A program made the translations under genes and the position numbers. A model generated the notes under the pieces. That model was not told where the DNA came from, searched no databases, and was given only the letters and a program-made list of their open reading frames with translations. Of a DNA stretch of 64,000 nt, positions 50,606-63,491 are shown one piece after another; position 1 is the first letter of the stretch, and each line of letters starts with the position of its first letter. Source of the stretch: Stratiolaelaps scimitus (Eukaryota > Arthropoda > Arachnida > Mesostigmata > Laelapidae); contig JABWDB010000004.1 of NCBI GenBank assembly GCA_019614645.1, forward strand, positions 19,096,001 to 19,160,000. The letters run 5' to 3'.

Positions 50606-52978
50606 ACGGGCCAAACTTCCGATCACTGGACCAAGCTCACCGTGAGCCCCTCAATATAAAAATGCATCCATATTTAGCTAAGGCATACCAGAGAAGTTCG
50701 TACACACCATGCCCATCTTCTGGACGGAGAACAAAGTGGAGGAGCCTTTATGTGTGGGTAGGCTGGCCGCCCAGTTCATCCAGCTTCGCCGAGGACTTTG
50801 TTCCGTGAACCCAGTTGAATTCCATCGTCAGGAGGCGACATTGGCATTCGCCGCTCAAAGCTCGAGCTCTTCGTGCGATTCGATTATAGGGAAGTCACGG
50901 CGCAATCTGCACCCGCACTGCCCACCCTCGAGCCTCGTCGTAGTCGATTAATATAAATCCCCCCCCCTCCGCTCTACCAGCAATCTTTCTCCTTTTTCGT
51001 TGAGAAAGGCGAGGCAAGGCAACATCAACTGTCGTTCACAGAGGCCGCAAGCAAATTTACCACGCCTGCCTTGGCTGCCAGCTCACCCGCGATTTCACTG
51101 AATAAGTCCCGACCGAGTGAATCTGATAGAGGCTGTGCCATCAGAGATCACCAAGAGTTACTTCCTTCATGGCGGCAGCAAGTGTTGACAAGTATAGCAA
51201 GTGACTGACGATAGGATAGCTAATATGTCGCAAAGTCATCGGGTATCGCAGGGCATCTACGAGAAACTGGATTCGACTATATATATATATATATATACAT
51301 GGATGTATTCCTTGATATACGCATGCACACCTAAGTCTCTGATTACAATAAGGCAACCGGGGATAGCTGATTATCTGAGTGCCCCGCGATAGGACATATC
51401 GGCTTGGGGTAAAACGCGTTCTTGACTTGACTTCTTGTCGTCGCGGGAACACAACTACCTATACTAGAATTACAGTCTGGCAACGCCGATGCTCACCTAT
51501 GTGGGCTAACCGTTCGAAGCGCTTATGATAGATTCCGCCATTGAGTGTGCAGGTTGGGTAAAAGGCTCAACTCGCCCGTTGCCTCCATACACCCATAGGG
51601 GAGTAGAAATGTGGCATGGTTTCAGGAGAGGCGACCCTTGGCGGGGTCCCCCACCAACACGCTCACCACCCTCAGGTACAGCTAGCCAGCGGTAGACGCC
51701 CAGCCAAAGTTGCTGCAGCCAGATGAGGCACCATGAGTGTTCACTGATAGCAACGCGGAGACAGGGAGCGAGCGTTGAGCTTTTATTAAGTGTGAAAATA
51801 TTTGCTCCGCGTCATCTCAATTGAGCGAGCTAGAAGCGCGACCAGCCAACGAACGAGTAACGCGGAGAGAAAGCGGGTGCGACCATCGAAGCGACTTACG
51901 ACCATGACATTACACGATATCCAGTCCGCGACAATTTCGCTACCCCCGCAGCACAGTGTAGCTGTGAAGGCCGGCTTCATTGTTGAGTGAGCACTCCTCG
52001 CCATGGCTGCTTTACCAAGCGTGTGGACATTCCGCTCGATACAGCTACACGGACGAAGGTAAGTTGCTCCGAGCGCAGCTTTCGTAGCCTCTACACAGTC
52101 TTTTTCGACATGTGTATGTTTCACACATTCAGTCTTAGGGTGCTTGCCTACGGAGAGCGTCGGCGTCAGCGAAGAACAAAATGATGTACACATATTGATA
52201 ACCTGCTGATATTTTATTTAATGTAGATCTATAATATATTTCAGGGATCATCTGTCAAAGCGATCGTTTGATCGCGCCCCGGGGACGAGGAAGGGGGTTC
52301 GTGGGAAGTCAAATCTGCTGTCACCATCCTCCCACACGGCTGTGGCCGGTAGCTCTGTCGTGTCGAATCTTAGTGACGCACGATGTGCTTCCGAAAATGC
52401 AACGTCACCTTAGCTCAACGTGTCATACGCCCTATGGGCCATTTTTCCTTGCCATGCACTTCCGCTTCACCATGCACTTTCTATGGCGCCTGCTTATTAC
52501 TACTGCACTCTAGCAGGTCCCATACCCACATATGTAAATATCTGCAGGCAGTAGTATTGAGTGCAAATGTGTGTTCGGGGTGATACCGTGAGCAATTTCA
52601 TTTTCTCAAACGCTGGTGTTCGAGTGCAGTTTCACACTGTTGTTTCGGTGTCCTAACGATGATTGTGGTCATTCCCACGACAGCGCCCCAACAATGCTCA
52701 TAGCCGATTAAATACATATCAGTGGATCAGGGGGACCGCGCAGTGTCGATCTATACAACAGCACAACGTCGTCAATTGGTGCGGGACCCGCACATGATGT
52801 CCATTAACGAGATGTCGCGATTGGCATTGAGGCGAACGAGCATAGTCTATAACAACATACCACATATCTGATATGTAGATGGTTCTGTTCTGTTATTAAA
52901 CATTCGGCCCACAGATTGACTTGGTTGGCTCATCTGCCGGTCATTCTCAACCACATCGGTAGGCCATGTCGATAGAGG

Positions 52979-53400
52979 TTGTCCATTTCTCCGTTGCGCC
53001 TTGTGTTGAGAAGTCGCTTAAGAGGAAAGGGAGAGAACACGAGAATGGGCCAGTTTTCTTTTCTGTTGCAAAGAAACCCCTGTTTAGATGAGATTACAGA
53101 AATGGCACGCATACGTCCGATATTCGAGTACGCTCTGCCTTGTGTACGCAAGCACTGCAAGGCAACGCTCATACAGATCGATCACTTACTTTATCAGCAA
53201 GTGCACAAGTTCAATAACTTGTTCGGCCCGTGGACTCCCATGTAAGAGCCGAATCACTGACCGCTGAACGTCTCATCTCCGTCATTATTACGCAGTCCAT
53301 GGCGCTCCGCCATTCCACAGCGAGATGGAAGCAGGGAGTCATCACTTTTTCCAACAGATGGACGCCATCATATCAGAGTCAATTATGATGTCTAATCAAC
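52979..53400 (+). mobile_element. Probable second LINE reverse-transcriptase relic
   Basis: The plus-strand frame at 53095-53245 reads MARIRPIFEYALPCVRKHCK then ATLIQIDHLLYQQVHKFNNL. This matches the shape of the post-palm segment of Jockey/CR1-type reverse transcriptases (VRPI.EYA.P.W.P....I..IE..Q..F). It then meets a stop at 53243 with a possible frame-shifted continuation. Only about 100-140 codons look element-derived and no catalytic motif is present. A shorter and weaker case than the relic near 12 kb. Confidence 0.4.
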
Positions 53401-55347
53401 GCTGCATGTGCGAGGCAGCCAATCTCGCCGGTGAGAACCAATTGTGCAAAGCTCTCGGTATCAGTTATCGCTCTGAAAAAATGCATGCGTGTAATTGGAC
53501 AGCAGTGAGGCTGTTGTCGAGACGCAATAACGTGAATAATAACTGTCATATTTATTACAACAGGTCGTGAATTTGTGCGGTGCATCTTTCGTCGACTTTT
53601 CTGAACGTGTCTCCGATGCAACACCCCTCAGCGTCTTCTGTCCGCTTCGGAACACTTCATTGGCCAGTTGTCATGTTAATTGAGGCCGCGCTTGTACTTT
53701 TAAGCAGCTAATAAATTACCGGCTAAATGGCTCGATGTGTCCGATGGTTTCCTGTGGAACCTCTGCTTCGGGAACTACCCGGGGGGACGTGAGTTGAGCC
53801 AAATTTGATGATGAAATATACATAAGTCGCTGTGTTATTCAGGATATCGGTGTCTTCGCGTTCGCTCGGATCTCGATTATGGTGGAACATTAAATCCGAT
53901 AAACGAGCGTTATATCCGATATATCCGACCCACACAGTGGCGTTGTCGAGGAAGCTGGCCCAATCGTCAATCGTCGACAGCCATTCGACGGACACGAAGC
54001 AGGGCTAGATATCACCGTAGATCTGTTTGACGCACACACACCTCAGCATATTATAGATATAAGGCAGTGACAGCCACCGTCTAGGTACACATTGCCGTGC
54101 CGTCGACAGTGAGCCAATAAAGCATTATGGTCTTGCTCGAAGCGCAGCTGAAATCACGAGTACGATGCTTAATGTCGTCAGGGCACTCAGCTTCGCTTGG
54201 CAAAAACTTTATTAATTATGATTCAGCATAAGGGACCTTATTGGACATATTTACAGCAGCATTTGGGTGTTCGCAGATTGCCGGGTGACAGGCAACGAAT
54301 GTTTGGCTTGTTCTAACATCCTATCTTTAGGTGTTACCGGTCCAGGCTCGAGTGCGCGAAAACGCCAATAGCGAAAATGGCAACATTTACAACCATATCA
54401 CCTAAATGAAGACCGCTATAAGTGTCGTTAATTGAACGTACCGCTTTGCGCGAATCGGAAAATGGGTCCACTCCATTCCACGTTGCCGCTTGTGATAGCG
54501 CGCATACAAAAATCTCTCTAAACGTAGCAAGTGTACGGATATACGTCTGTATACCACCACAATGTACATATCTATACAATATGCGAATAACATTAGATAT
54601 TGTAGATACATGCAATATTCGTGTGTTATTATTTGCGCCCGCTAACAGACACACTTTCCCTGTCGACCTGTGATGATGCTAAATATCGTCCTATGCCATA
54701 ATTTGGCCCCAGCCAAGATAGATCAGCCACCGCCGCCGGACCATATTCACACGCCGCAACTCTGTACATTTCTATAATTCGTACGTATCTTTCTCTCTCT
54801 CTCTGTATATTCATTAGTAATAGAATATGAGGCGGAGGGAAGGAAGGTCCGGGGGTCAAAAATCAAATCATGTTCCCTAATGAACGAAATATGCGAAGGT
54901 GTTTCTGTGTTTTTCTTTTTTTTGCCGAAACTGTTCCCTTGCCGCACGTCTGCGGCCGCGGCTACAGCAGCCATCCAACAGCACCATATTTAAATATCTC
55001 CGCCCGTCGTACGCTGTAATGCTCGAAGAAGGACAAGAGGATAACGGAGGCCGAGTTGTCCAAAATCGCCGGGATCTCATGTCGTAACGCCTGGCATCGT
55101 AACGCGTTCAGCGGTTTCAGTCGTTTCACTGTTACACAGCGGCTGGATCTGCTCGGAGTGATGCGAAACATCGCTCTTCGTTCGGCGTTGCCAGGCTCTT
55201 GGCCTCGGTCCTCGGTTTATTAACGCAAACGAACGATTAACAAAATCAACAACGCTGATCACAGCCGCCCCAGACACATGGGGGCGTATAGTCCAACTCA
55301 ACCAGAGCAGCCGACCCGACCCGAATGCATGCATTGTTGTCGTTGTT

Positions 55348-55369
55348 GGTGGTGGTGGTGGTGGTGGTG
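55348..55369. repeat. (GGT)7 microsatellite
   Basis: Seven GGT units; the plus-strand frame over it would give a Trp/Gly/Val run and is not coding. Confidence 0.95.
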
Positions 55370-55699
55370 CATGTGGATGATGCCTACCTATTCGAAGGTG
55401 CTAATCAAAATCTCTCAGGCTCCCTCCGTCCGCTGCTCACATCCCATTAGAAGTGGCAGGAGAATCCGCTCGGGGCGCGCGCGCGATTCGGCGTCGTGTT
55501 CGGGTCCGCGTGAGCAGGTCCGCGTTGAAATGGATTCGCGAAGGCGGTCGCGTGCCGTTCGCGAAAACAAAGGCAGGGGACGAAGGCATGAATGAAGGGA
55601 TACAGATAGAATAGATCAAACGGCGATGAGCTGCGGCGCACCACGGTACCGTACTTTACCAGCTGGGTCGTGGCTATTGCTGCTGCTGCTGCCGCTGCT

Positions 55700-55700
55700 G

Positions 55701-55729
<29 letters not shown>
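55700..55729. repeat. (AAT)10 microsatellite
   Basis: About ten AAT units, directly following a CTG/CCG-type run (55680-55699). Confidence 0.95.
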
Positions 55730-55731
<2 letters not shown>

Positions 55732-56418
55732 ACTGTCTGTCAGCACCAGCAGCAGCAGCCCTTGGCCATTTGGCGCCGCCCGATGGACGACACGTATAGA
55801 CAGATAAATATTGGTGAAGATGGAGGGAAGGTGTACGAACGACGCGAGGACAAACAGACCGACGGACATACAGACAAATATCATAGCTAGATCGATAGAT
55901 ATATGCATGGTCGTTTGCCTCGCGAGACAGGAAAGGCGATGTGATGATCATGATGAGAACGGTGTGCAGGTAAGCGATTTAGAAATGTCATTTTGAGCTA
56001 ATTACGCAGCCGAGAGATAGATGACCAGGATCTATTATGTACACGGGGTTGTCATCGACTGGCGATATATATATATATATATATAGAAATTGTGGATGAT
56101 GGATATCTGCTTAGATGAAATATTGAGGCAAGAGTCTGTAGATGAAGTCTAGAACCACCGCTCGGCTGTTGGCTGATTTCATCGCCGTGCTGAGTTCATC
56201 ATGTACTGGAATTCTGTTCTGCTCTATTGCTCACAGCTGTGCCAATGTCTATATGGAGGAACTTTTTGCACGGCAACGGGTAGTGAAGGATCTGCATTCG
56301 AATTTTCATTCTTCTCTGCACCGTGCGATCATAGGCTTTGGACTCGCTGGCAAACTTCAGCAAGTCAGATAGTTGACAAACATCGTCTTCTACAAGAAGG
56401 AGGGTAACAATCCAAACC

Positions 56419-56466
56419 TAATCTATAGATATATACATTACATCAATCTATATAATATATAGATTA
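56419..56466. repeat. AT-rich inverted repeat
   Basis: TAATCTATA (56419-56427) and TATAGATTA (56458-56466) are inverted copies enclosing further TATA-rich sequence that can extend the pairing. Confidence 0.6.
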
Positions 56467-56489
56467 AGAGAGTCCTCATCCAATGTATC

Positions 56490-56963
56490 TCAGAATACGC
56501 AAAAGTGATACCACCTCGCAAAAAAAATATTATATATATATATATATATATTATATATAGAGACAATCGCTCGGTATAGAAGACAAGGTGGTGACGACAA
56601 TTTTGTCCGGAGGCGGGCTGAATCTAGCCCGAGGCAACAGTAGCTTATCTGCTCACCCACTTTGATTATTTGCACCGCGCAAATGCCAGCTATGGGTGCT
56701 CTTCGTCTTGAACACTTGCTAAGCATCCCTCTAATCTGGTTTGAATGGATTTTCCTGCTTAAGGCACGAGCGAGAACATGAAGGTGAGTTGGCAGTCTAC
56801 TTGTGTCCATAATCACCGTAAGGTCTGCTTCGTAGGAAGAGAAAAATGCTACGTGATTATTGCGACGGAAATCGACAGCTGAGCTGTGCTGATTATGCAG
56901 GTTCTTTATGGAATTTTCGCCGGTGTTGAACACAACAATTCCAACAGTGGCGTCAACGACCAA
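56490..56963 (-). CDS. Unrecognised ORF, 157 codons
   Basis: An open frame starting MVVDATVGIVVFNTGENSIK with a mixed, non-repetitive composition for the first 110 residues and no recognised domain. The last 40 residues run through a (TA)n tract (YNIYIYIYNIFF) and are unlikely to be protein. It lies on the same strand as, and downstream of, the 258-codon ORF. It could be a real exon, a remnant, or chance; I cannot assign a function. Confidence 0.18.
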   Translation of the reverse strand: MVVDATVGIVVFNTGENSIKNLHNQHSSAVDFRRNNHVAFFSSYEADLTVIMDTSRLPTHLHVLARALSRKIHSNQIRGMLSKCSRRRAPIAGICAVQIIKVGEQISYCCLGLDSARLRTKLSSPPCLLYRAIVSIYNIYIYIYNIFFARWYHFCVF

Positions 56964-57177
56964 TCGTAAACGAATTGTTCATGTCCGAGCAGCAGCAGCA
57001 GCATCATCAGTTGATTTGAACCGCTGCCACCGCAAGCTCTCAGCACGGCCATCTTAGGCGTCTACCAAGTTAAGCACACACAAACACACGCGTGCGCTCC
57101 TCAAGCACACCGGCGTAGGCCCTCTGATTCACCTAACTTGGATAGTGGCGTCACGACCGCCGCCGAAGAGGTTCGCT

Positions 57178-57954
57178 TCATTTGCGGCATCCCCGCAACT
57201 GTCCGCGCCATAGGGGCTGTGACGACCAGCAAAATCGTTCGGTGTTCGGGTGAACTCGGCGGAACTCGTCTCGAACTAGTCCGGGAATCATGGATTCCCA
57301 TGCTTTGAAAAAGAACCGATTTGCAGGGCGAGCAGATCTATGGGTCCCTGTTGAAACACACGAGGCGATGTCCTGCAGGCGTTCTATGGTGCACGCGAAA
57401 AAGCGCTCTTCGTCGTGAACGGCGAAAAACACAACATCGGGCCGTGTGGTGAAATACTGGAGGCCCATGATGTGCGGAGTCGGCCACTTCATCATCAGTA
57501 ACATGACGATGGAGACGACCTTTGGCGGTAACACAGTAACGCCAAGATGAAACTCACCGGTATCAGCGCAAACGCAAAAGCCAGCAAAAGCGAAATGATG
57601 CAAATAAATATATATAATCATAGCAAATAAAGATCTCGGGTTAAGCTGCGGGTCGCCGCTCGTTGTCGGCCTGATCCGCCTCATGCATTTTTGGAAGAGT
57701 TCTCCATCGGCTTGTTCCCGACACTGGGCGTCCAGTTGTTGCTGGACTGCCTCAACTGATACACATGCTGACACGTCCATGTCATAGTGCGTCCATATGC
57801 ATCGTTGATGTGTGGGAAAAGTCGAGAACAGTTGACTGCGACACAAATTAATGAAACCATGCGTCTCGTTGACACGGTGATGTGAGATGCGAAAGATGAA
57901 GATAGATGCGACTGCGGTGGACAGCTCTACTCTTGCCTGATTCGAACACTTCAA
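57178..57954 (-). CDS. Unrecognised ORF, 258 codons, longest open frame in the window
   Basis: Starts at ATG 57954 and runs to a stop at 57178. Composition is mixed rather than repeat-driven: an N-terminal part with several Cys, a polar middle (QQQLDAQCREQADGELFQKC), a hydrophobic patch (MIIYIYLHHFAFAGFCVC), then VTVLPPKVVSIVMLLMMKW and a more charged end. No family is recognised. In context it is exceptional for length, since other long frames here come from simple repeats. It could be a single-exon gene, a large exon, or a fragment of a mobile element. After residue about 245 the neighbouring frame stays open for a further 25 codons, which might indicate a frameshift. Confidence 0.3.
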   Translation of the reverse strand: MKCSNQARVELSTAVASIFIFRISHHRVNETHGFINLCRSQLFSTFPTHQRCIWTHYDMDVSACVSVEAVQQQLDAQCREQADGELFQKCMRRIRPTTSGDPQLNPRSLFAMIIYIYLHHFAFAGFCVCADTGEFHLGVTVLPPKVVSIVMLLMMKWPTPHIMGLQYFTTRPDVVFFAVHDEERFFACTIERLQDIASCVSTGTHRSARPANRFFFKAWESMIPGLVRDEFRRVHPNTERFCWSSQPLWRGQLRGCRK

Positions 57955-60832
57955 CGAGAAAGTAAATGGTGGTCCATTGAGACAAACCGGAATACAATGT
58001 GGAAAACAGCAGCAAAAGGAAACTTTCTTTATAAAGCAGGTTCGACTGTATTCATTTTGTGGCGGGAAAAAAAAAAAATTAACTAGGAATTAGGTATATG
58101 TATAATCAGTTTGGCTACCCGCTACGGTACCACTAAGTGGGGTCGGATCATTACAAATACCCCCCACCCCCAACAAAGCATACGGTCTGCGTAAACTTCG
58201 AGCTTACGAGCGGTGACGTCGGGCTTTTCCGCGGGATTAACTGAACATTTACTGGTTAACAGGCAGTTCGTTGCCGCGTTTTTGCTTTTACATTCAATGC
58301 TTGCCATAAATGGATTTCGGAGCTACTGCGTTGTGCTAATCAATCGATCAATCAATCGACTGGGCAATCGATAACCAGTCGAGCGGAATGAAGACCATAA
58401 GTGTTATATATTTTATATATAGGGGTAGATACAAAACTGACGCCAAGCTGAGCATTCGTCGCTGACCAGTGCATCGAATATTTGAACAGGACGCTTCGTT
58501 CGAAACGAAATGACGCCTTAATTATTTTTGCTTGTTAAAGTAACGCTTGCACAGAGAGAAAGAGAGAAGGGGTCTGATTCTTGGACATGGTAGAGTGAAG
58601 CCCAGTCCCATTTCGCTCCGATGATAAAATTCGCGGACCGCCGACAAAATTAAATGTTGATACGGGTCCATTAAATTAATGTATCTATATTCGTTACGAC
58701 TACATAGCGCGGTATTAAATATGCTACGCGTATAATGGTGAGGTGTCCATATGTCAACAGTATTTAATTCGTTCGCGCATTTTAATGACTTGTATATTCC
58801 AAAAATCACAAGTATGTCGTGTATTTCAATCAAGATAGAATAATTCACTTAAAGCGATATCACAATATATTGCTATGAGCGCCTTTGAAGGAGGGGTTTT
58901 CTCTACAATGTTGGCGCCAGTTCAAACGATCCAGCCACGATATACAGAACGCCCAGTATTAATTTTGTAAAAAATTATCTGATACCCATATATATATATA
59001 TATTACAATCCTGACATTGAACGTAACAAGTTTATGTGAGTTACACGTAATGGCACATAATTATCCATAAGAAGTGGATTATGATAATTGTGGATCTCCC
59101 GTTACCGCTATTACAATCTTGTTCTATAGTTCATCTTCTACTATTAAGGCCTGTGAAACTTTTCAGCGCTAATTCACCTCCAACGGCCATTGGCATGGTA
59201 AACACCAATTTGGGTTTATCACCATCATATGCGTAGGAAAACTAATCACCAGTCGCACAGTTTAACGATCACCACCATGTGCTTTTAACTACACCATGCT
59301 AATAGATATTAACTATCGAATTCGTCTTAGCCACAAGTTGCATGTCATCATAAAGCATCACAGCTGATTGCTCAAATAGCTGATCGCTGTACGTTTGGCT
59401 TGGCTCAATGAGCAGGCTGATAGTGGGCAGCCAGCATCTTTCTGTGTATGAGGAATAATGGTGTTCAGTAATGTTTGAAAAATGGTTGCGAGTGAATCAA
59501 GTCAAACAATTGATGATTGGCACCACCTCCCCTCTAACCGACTGTGTGCTATTTTCTGCCACAGCTAATGAGCAATTGTATTTAGAAAGCGGGGTCCGGC
59601 TGGCCGACTGTTCATGGCGATGACCATCAATGCGAATTTGTATTCGCGTCGTGGTTAATCTATAAGCGCCATTGCAATAGCACAACTGCTACGCAGAACT
59701 GCTGTTACAAAATTCGATTATTTATGCTATTATTCATATTGAAGGTCTTTTGGCCTTTCCTTCAAGTGCGCCCCCGCATCATTGATCTAATTGCTTCGAC
59801 AATCTACTTGAGCACTGTCACTTAGTGATACTGAGACAATTCAGAGTCTCTGAATCACCGTAAGAGGGCCGACTGAAGCTGCATCAATATGCACGCGTTG
59901 CCCTTAATGTCAGAACGAGCTCTGGCGTTTATTCGCATCGTCATAGGCGACAGCGCCGCCGTTGAAACGTTCCATGCTTGAAGCCTGGGTCATTTCAGTG
60001 GGCGCACTGGGAGCAATTATAATTATCAACCAACAAAAGGACAGGAATTATAGGTTGCCAGGTGAGCGGTGACGGCATAGTAGAACTGTATCTGACAACG
60101 CAGACGCAGTTGTGAGCCTGACAATGGTCATGACAGTGGTAACATATTTTCGAGTTTGTATATATATGTATATATATATATCTGAGCGAGGGGTTGCATA
60201 CAGCAATGGTCAGCTGAGATTAGCTCAGTCTCGTCATCGCTAGCAGGCATTCCGAAGATATCCACCACCACCTAAGCCATCCAATGAAATCCTAACGGTT
60301 TGCGATACGATGCCGTGGCGGCACAAATGCAAGCAAATTGCCGCAACTCTGTGTCCCTTCCTCCCTAACTCTGTGTGAAGTAGGAAGTCTACTGGCGCGC
60401 TAACACCATGAGTGAGGTAGCCAATGGTACAGCAATCACTGAATGGTGGCCTAGTAGTCAGTGAAGGTGGGCACAAATCGTTGTGCGTGTGATTGACTAA
60501 CTGAGTCACTGGCAAACTTCAACGGCTACTTCGCTGAGGAGGCTGCACTAACGCAGTATAATAGATCAGCCTGCAGCTGCCGTTTCGTCGAAGTTCGGCG
60601 CGAAGTCGTATTATATATATATATATATATATAAACTCACAATCTCGTAGGAGTAGTTAGCAATGGTAATTATGATAATGTTTACAATATTTATTATACG
60701 TATCTACTGCAATAGTAATAATAATTATTATTGTTATTGTAATAATAATAATTATGACGATAGCTGTCAGCAATCGCTTTGTTGGTTCGGTCGTTCGTTA
60801 ACGTGACATGGAGGTATATTTCAATGGAAGCA

Positions 60833-60835
<3 letters not shown>

Positions 60836-60882
<47 letters not shown>
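60836..60882. repeat. (TA)n microsatellite, about 47 nt
   Basis: Uninterrupted TA run. A second TA tract lies about 200 nt upstream (60614-60633) and a palindromic (AAT)n/(ATT)n cluster lies between them (about 60712-60755). Confidence 0.98.
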
Positions 60883-60884
<2 letters not shown>

Positions 60885-62935
60885 TAGAACGGGAAGAGAT
60901 ATATGCTGAATGGCTGGTGACCAGACAGTTAGTGCTGCGGTGGTTTTATTTCGCCGCCGCCGTTGTTGTTGCTGTGTTTATTTGTTTGTGTGTATGTGTC
61001 CATGGCTAACGGGCGTGGGTGAAAATGCAGACGATGACCAAGGAACGCTAATTAGAATTGTGTTCGCTTGCGACTCGCTGGCGAAGCGAATGCTCAAATT
61101 ACCGTTCACTTATTACATGCCGTGTTATCTATAATCGTCGTCAGCGGACATATGAAAAACGTATCAGCGATATTGATGAAACCACAAAACGCTGCAAAAG
61201 ATGGCCCCGTAAATGACTGTGACATAGAAAAGGAGCAGTTTATTTTTTTGCAACACAACAGCACAATGCAGTGACTGATTAATTGATTGACTGACTGATT
61301 GATTTAGCTGATTCATTGCAAAATACCAACTCAGTGGGCGACCCACTCTTCAATGGCAGATACACCAAATCAAGACTGAAGGTTCAGTATACTCGTTCGT
61401 CATTATTTCAGCGGGAACAATTAGTGAGTAAATGGAAAATCATGAAGAGCTGCGGTAGTAATACCGAATCCGTGTTTATTGCCCAATTAGAGAAATCGAA
61501 GGGTTGAAATAAAGAATAATCGTACGCCATCGATTCTATACTATGGAGTATCTCGCTACCGATTCATGTATCTATCTAATCTCGTCATCGACTCCTCAGA
61601 TAGGCGAACAGAAGGACAAACACCGCAGCAGGTGCGGTGGTGATCGTTCGAGTGGGCGCCATTACCACGTATATGTCGAATGTATGAGACGAGCTATACG
61701 TTCGTTATTACGATTGCGGTGCTAGCACGCGTTGTCGTGACTCGCTGAGTTTTGCTTGGGTATTCTATTCATAGGTGCGTATGATGTATGATATAGAAAT
61801 CTTTCATAGAAATGAATAGGGCAGGTAATGATGGTCGATATTTACTTGGGGACGATAGCAGTGGCGGCGGCGGCAGTGGTGGTGATGGTTTGTAGCGAGC
61901 CACACTGCTTAGGTAGGGTAGCCTGAATATAGACGGCATTCAGATACAGAGCGGTGTGTTTTTTTGTATTGTTTCAATCAGAGAACCGCAGCAGCATCTC
62001 AATTAGATCTATTACGCGGGTAAGCATAATGAGAAGAATGATTATAATTGCAATTCCATCATTGTAGCAAAATAGCCCAACCGATCAGGTTCCCCGAGCT
62101 GACGATGGTAAGTTGAAACGGTCAGTAAACTATTGCTTCCATATTCCGCCTTGCTGTTCTGCTTATGATTGGCTCTCAGCCGATGGGATCGTATGCAACC
62201 ACTTTACACGCCTAGCGGTTTGCACGCCTATTCACGATTAGATCCACGAAATCCGCCCCGCGGAGTGCCAACGCAGAGAGATAGAGAGTCAGGGCAGATA
62301 ACGACGTTGCTGTGGTTTCGGTTAGCAGTTGATTGGTAGGCATTCGTTAGTGGCGTATACGAACGATGGATGCAATGTACGAGATATGTGTGTGTGTGTC
62401 TCCTATATTAGGCCGCTCTTTCCACATCCAGGACGAAAAGCAGAGTGCGTGTAACGTGCAGAGGCGGCATTGTCGGAGGAGAGGCGAGTTAGAACAATTA
62501 CGTTGGGGAACAGTCGACCCCTGGGATGTTCACACTGGATATTCGGCCGTAACAGCAGCAGCAGCAGTAGCATAGTAATGCAAACGAGGCCCGCAAACGA
62601 CCAACTGACGATGCCATCGGCGAAAAACACTGCTGCCGCCGGCGCCGCCGCCGCCTCATGAGAAAACAACGAGAATGAACCCCGATGAGCTACGGTGGTA
62701 GATGGCCAAAACAAAAACCGTCATCGCTCCGAACGGCAAACGAAGCCGGGCGCCACCGCTGCCTCAGTGTCCGGGAGCTCGCGGAGGACATGGCGGGGAC
62801 TGCGGCGCTCATGGTGGTGACGGCCGTAACATTATGCGTCAACGCATTGTCAGATGCCAGACGCGGCGGACGTAGAGTTATGATTATGATTACTATTATT
62901 ACTATTATTGTTATCGTTAGTCAGCTATCTGCACA

Positions 62936-62971
62936 CGGTACTGTGGGGGAACCTCTTCCCCCACAATACTG
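62936..62971. repeat. GC-rich stem-loop
   Basis: TGTGGGGGAA (62942-62951) pairs perfectly with TTCCCCCACA (62956-62965) around the loop CCTC. After one mismatch the stem continues five more pairs (one G-U as RNA), from 62936 to 62971. Too short for a microRNA precursor. Confidence 0.75.
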
Positions 62972-63463
62972 TTGCAAAGCGGAGCGAAGGAAGTCTCCAT
63001 AGCGTAGGTAGCAGGATCGCAGAGCAAGCGGAGCCCAAAGTGATCGCTCACTTGCTCGAAGAGGATGTCCATCCATTTTGCTTCGTAACCGATACAATAC
63101 AAGGGGACATGAACAGTAAACATAATTATGAGTGCGGTAATTAACGATGACAACAGGTAGTTGACGGTGGCAGCAACAACAACAGCAACAGCAAACGTCA
63201 TCGTCATAACGATGGGAGCAATAATGAGGAAGAATAGATGATGTATCAGATAATGGAGATAGTTAGAGCAGGCCGTCTGCGGCCAGCCACTTTTTAGGTG
63301 GCCTGATTTTCAAGCACTTCAATTTGCGTTAGGTAAGGATCACATCGCAATCGTTGAGTGTCCAAGCATTTATAAACAGCTGGCCTTACGGCACAGAGCG
63401 ATAGTGAACGGGCGATTTGTTAACACGGGCGTATTTTGACACATTATCGACTACAAAAAAATG

Positions 63464-63491
63464 GACAACAGAGTTGTGACAACAGAGTTGT
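63464..63491. repeat. Exact tandem duplication of a 14-bp palindromic unit
   Basis: GACAACAGAGTTGT is present twice without spacer (63464-63477 and 63478-63491). Each unit contains ACAAC-AGA-GTTGT, an inverted repeat. The pair is flanked on both sides by an A-run followed by ATGGA.AAC, suggesting a slightly larger duplicated block. Confidence 0.85.

Noticed and set aside
50717..50735. TGGACGGAGAAC, identical to the 5' half of microRNA miR-184
   Set aside because: The remaining bases differ and no hairpin partner is visible nearby.
53723..53995. Minus-strand 90-codon ORF and neighbour 54334-54654
   Set aside because: Locally protein-like but unrecognised, with internal short DNA repeats (GATATATCGGATATAACG type) that can explain the openness.
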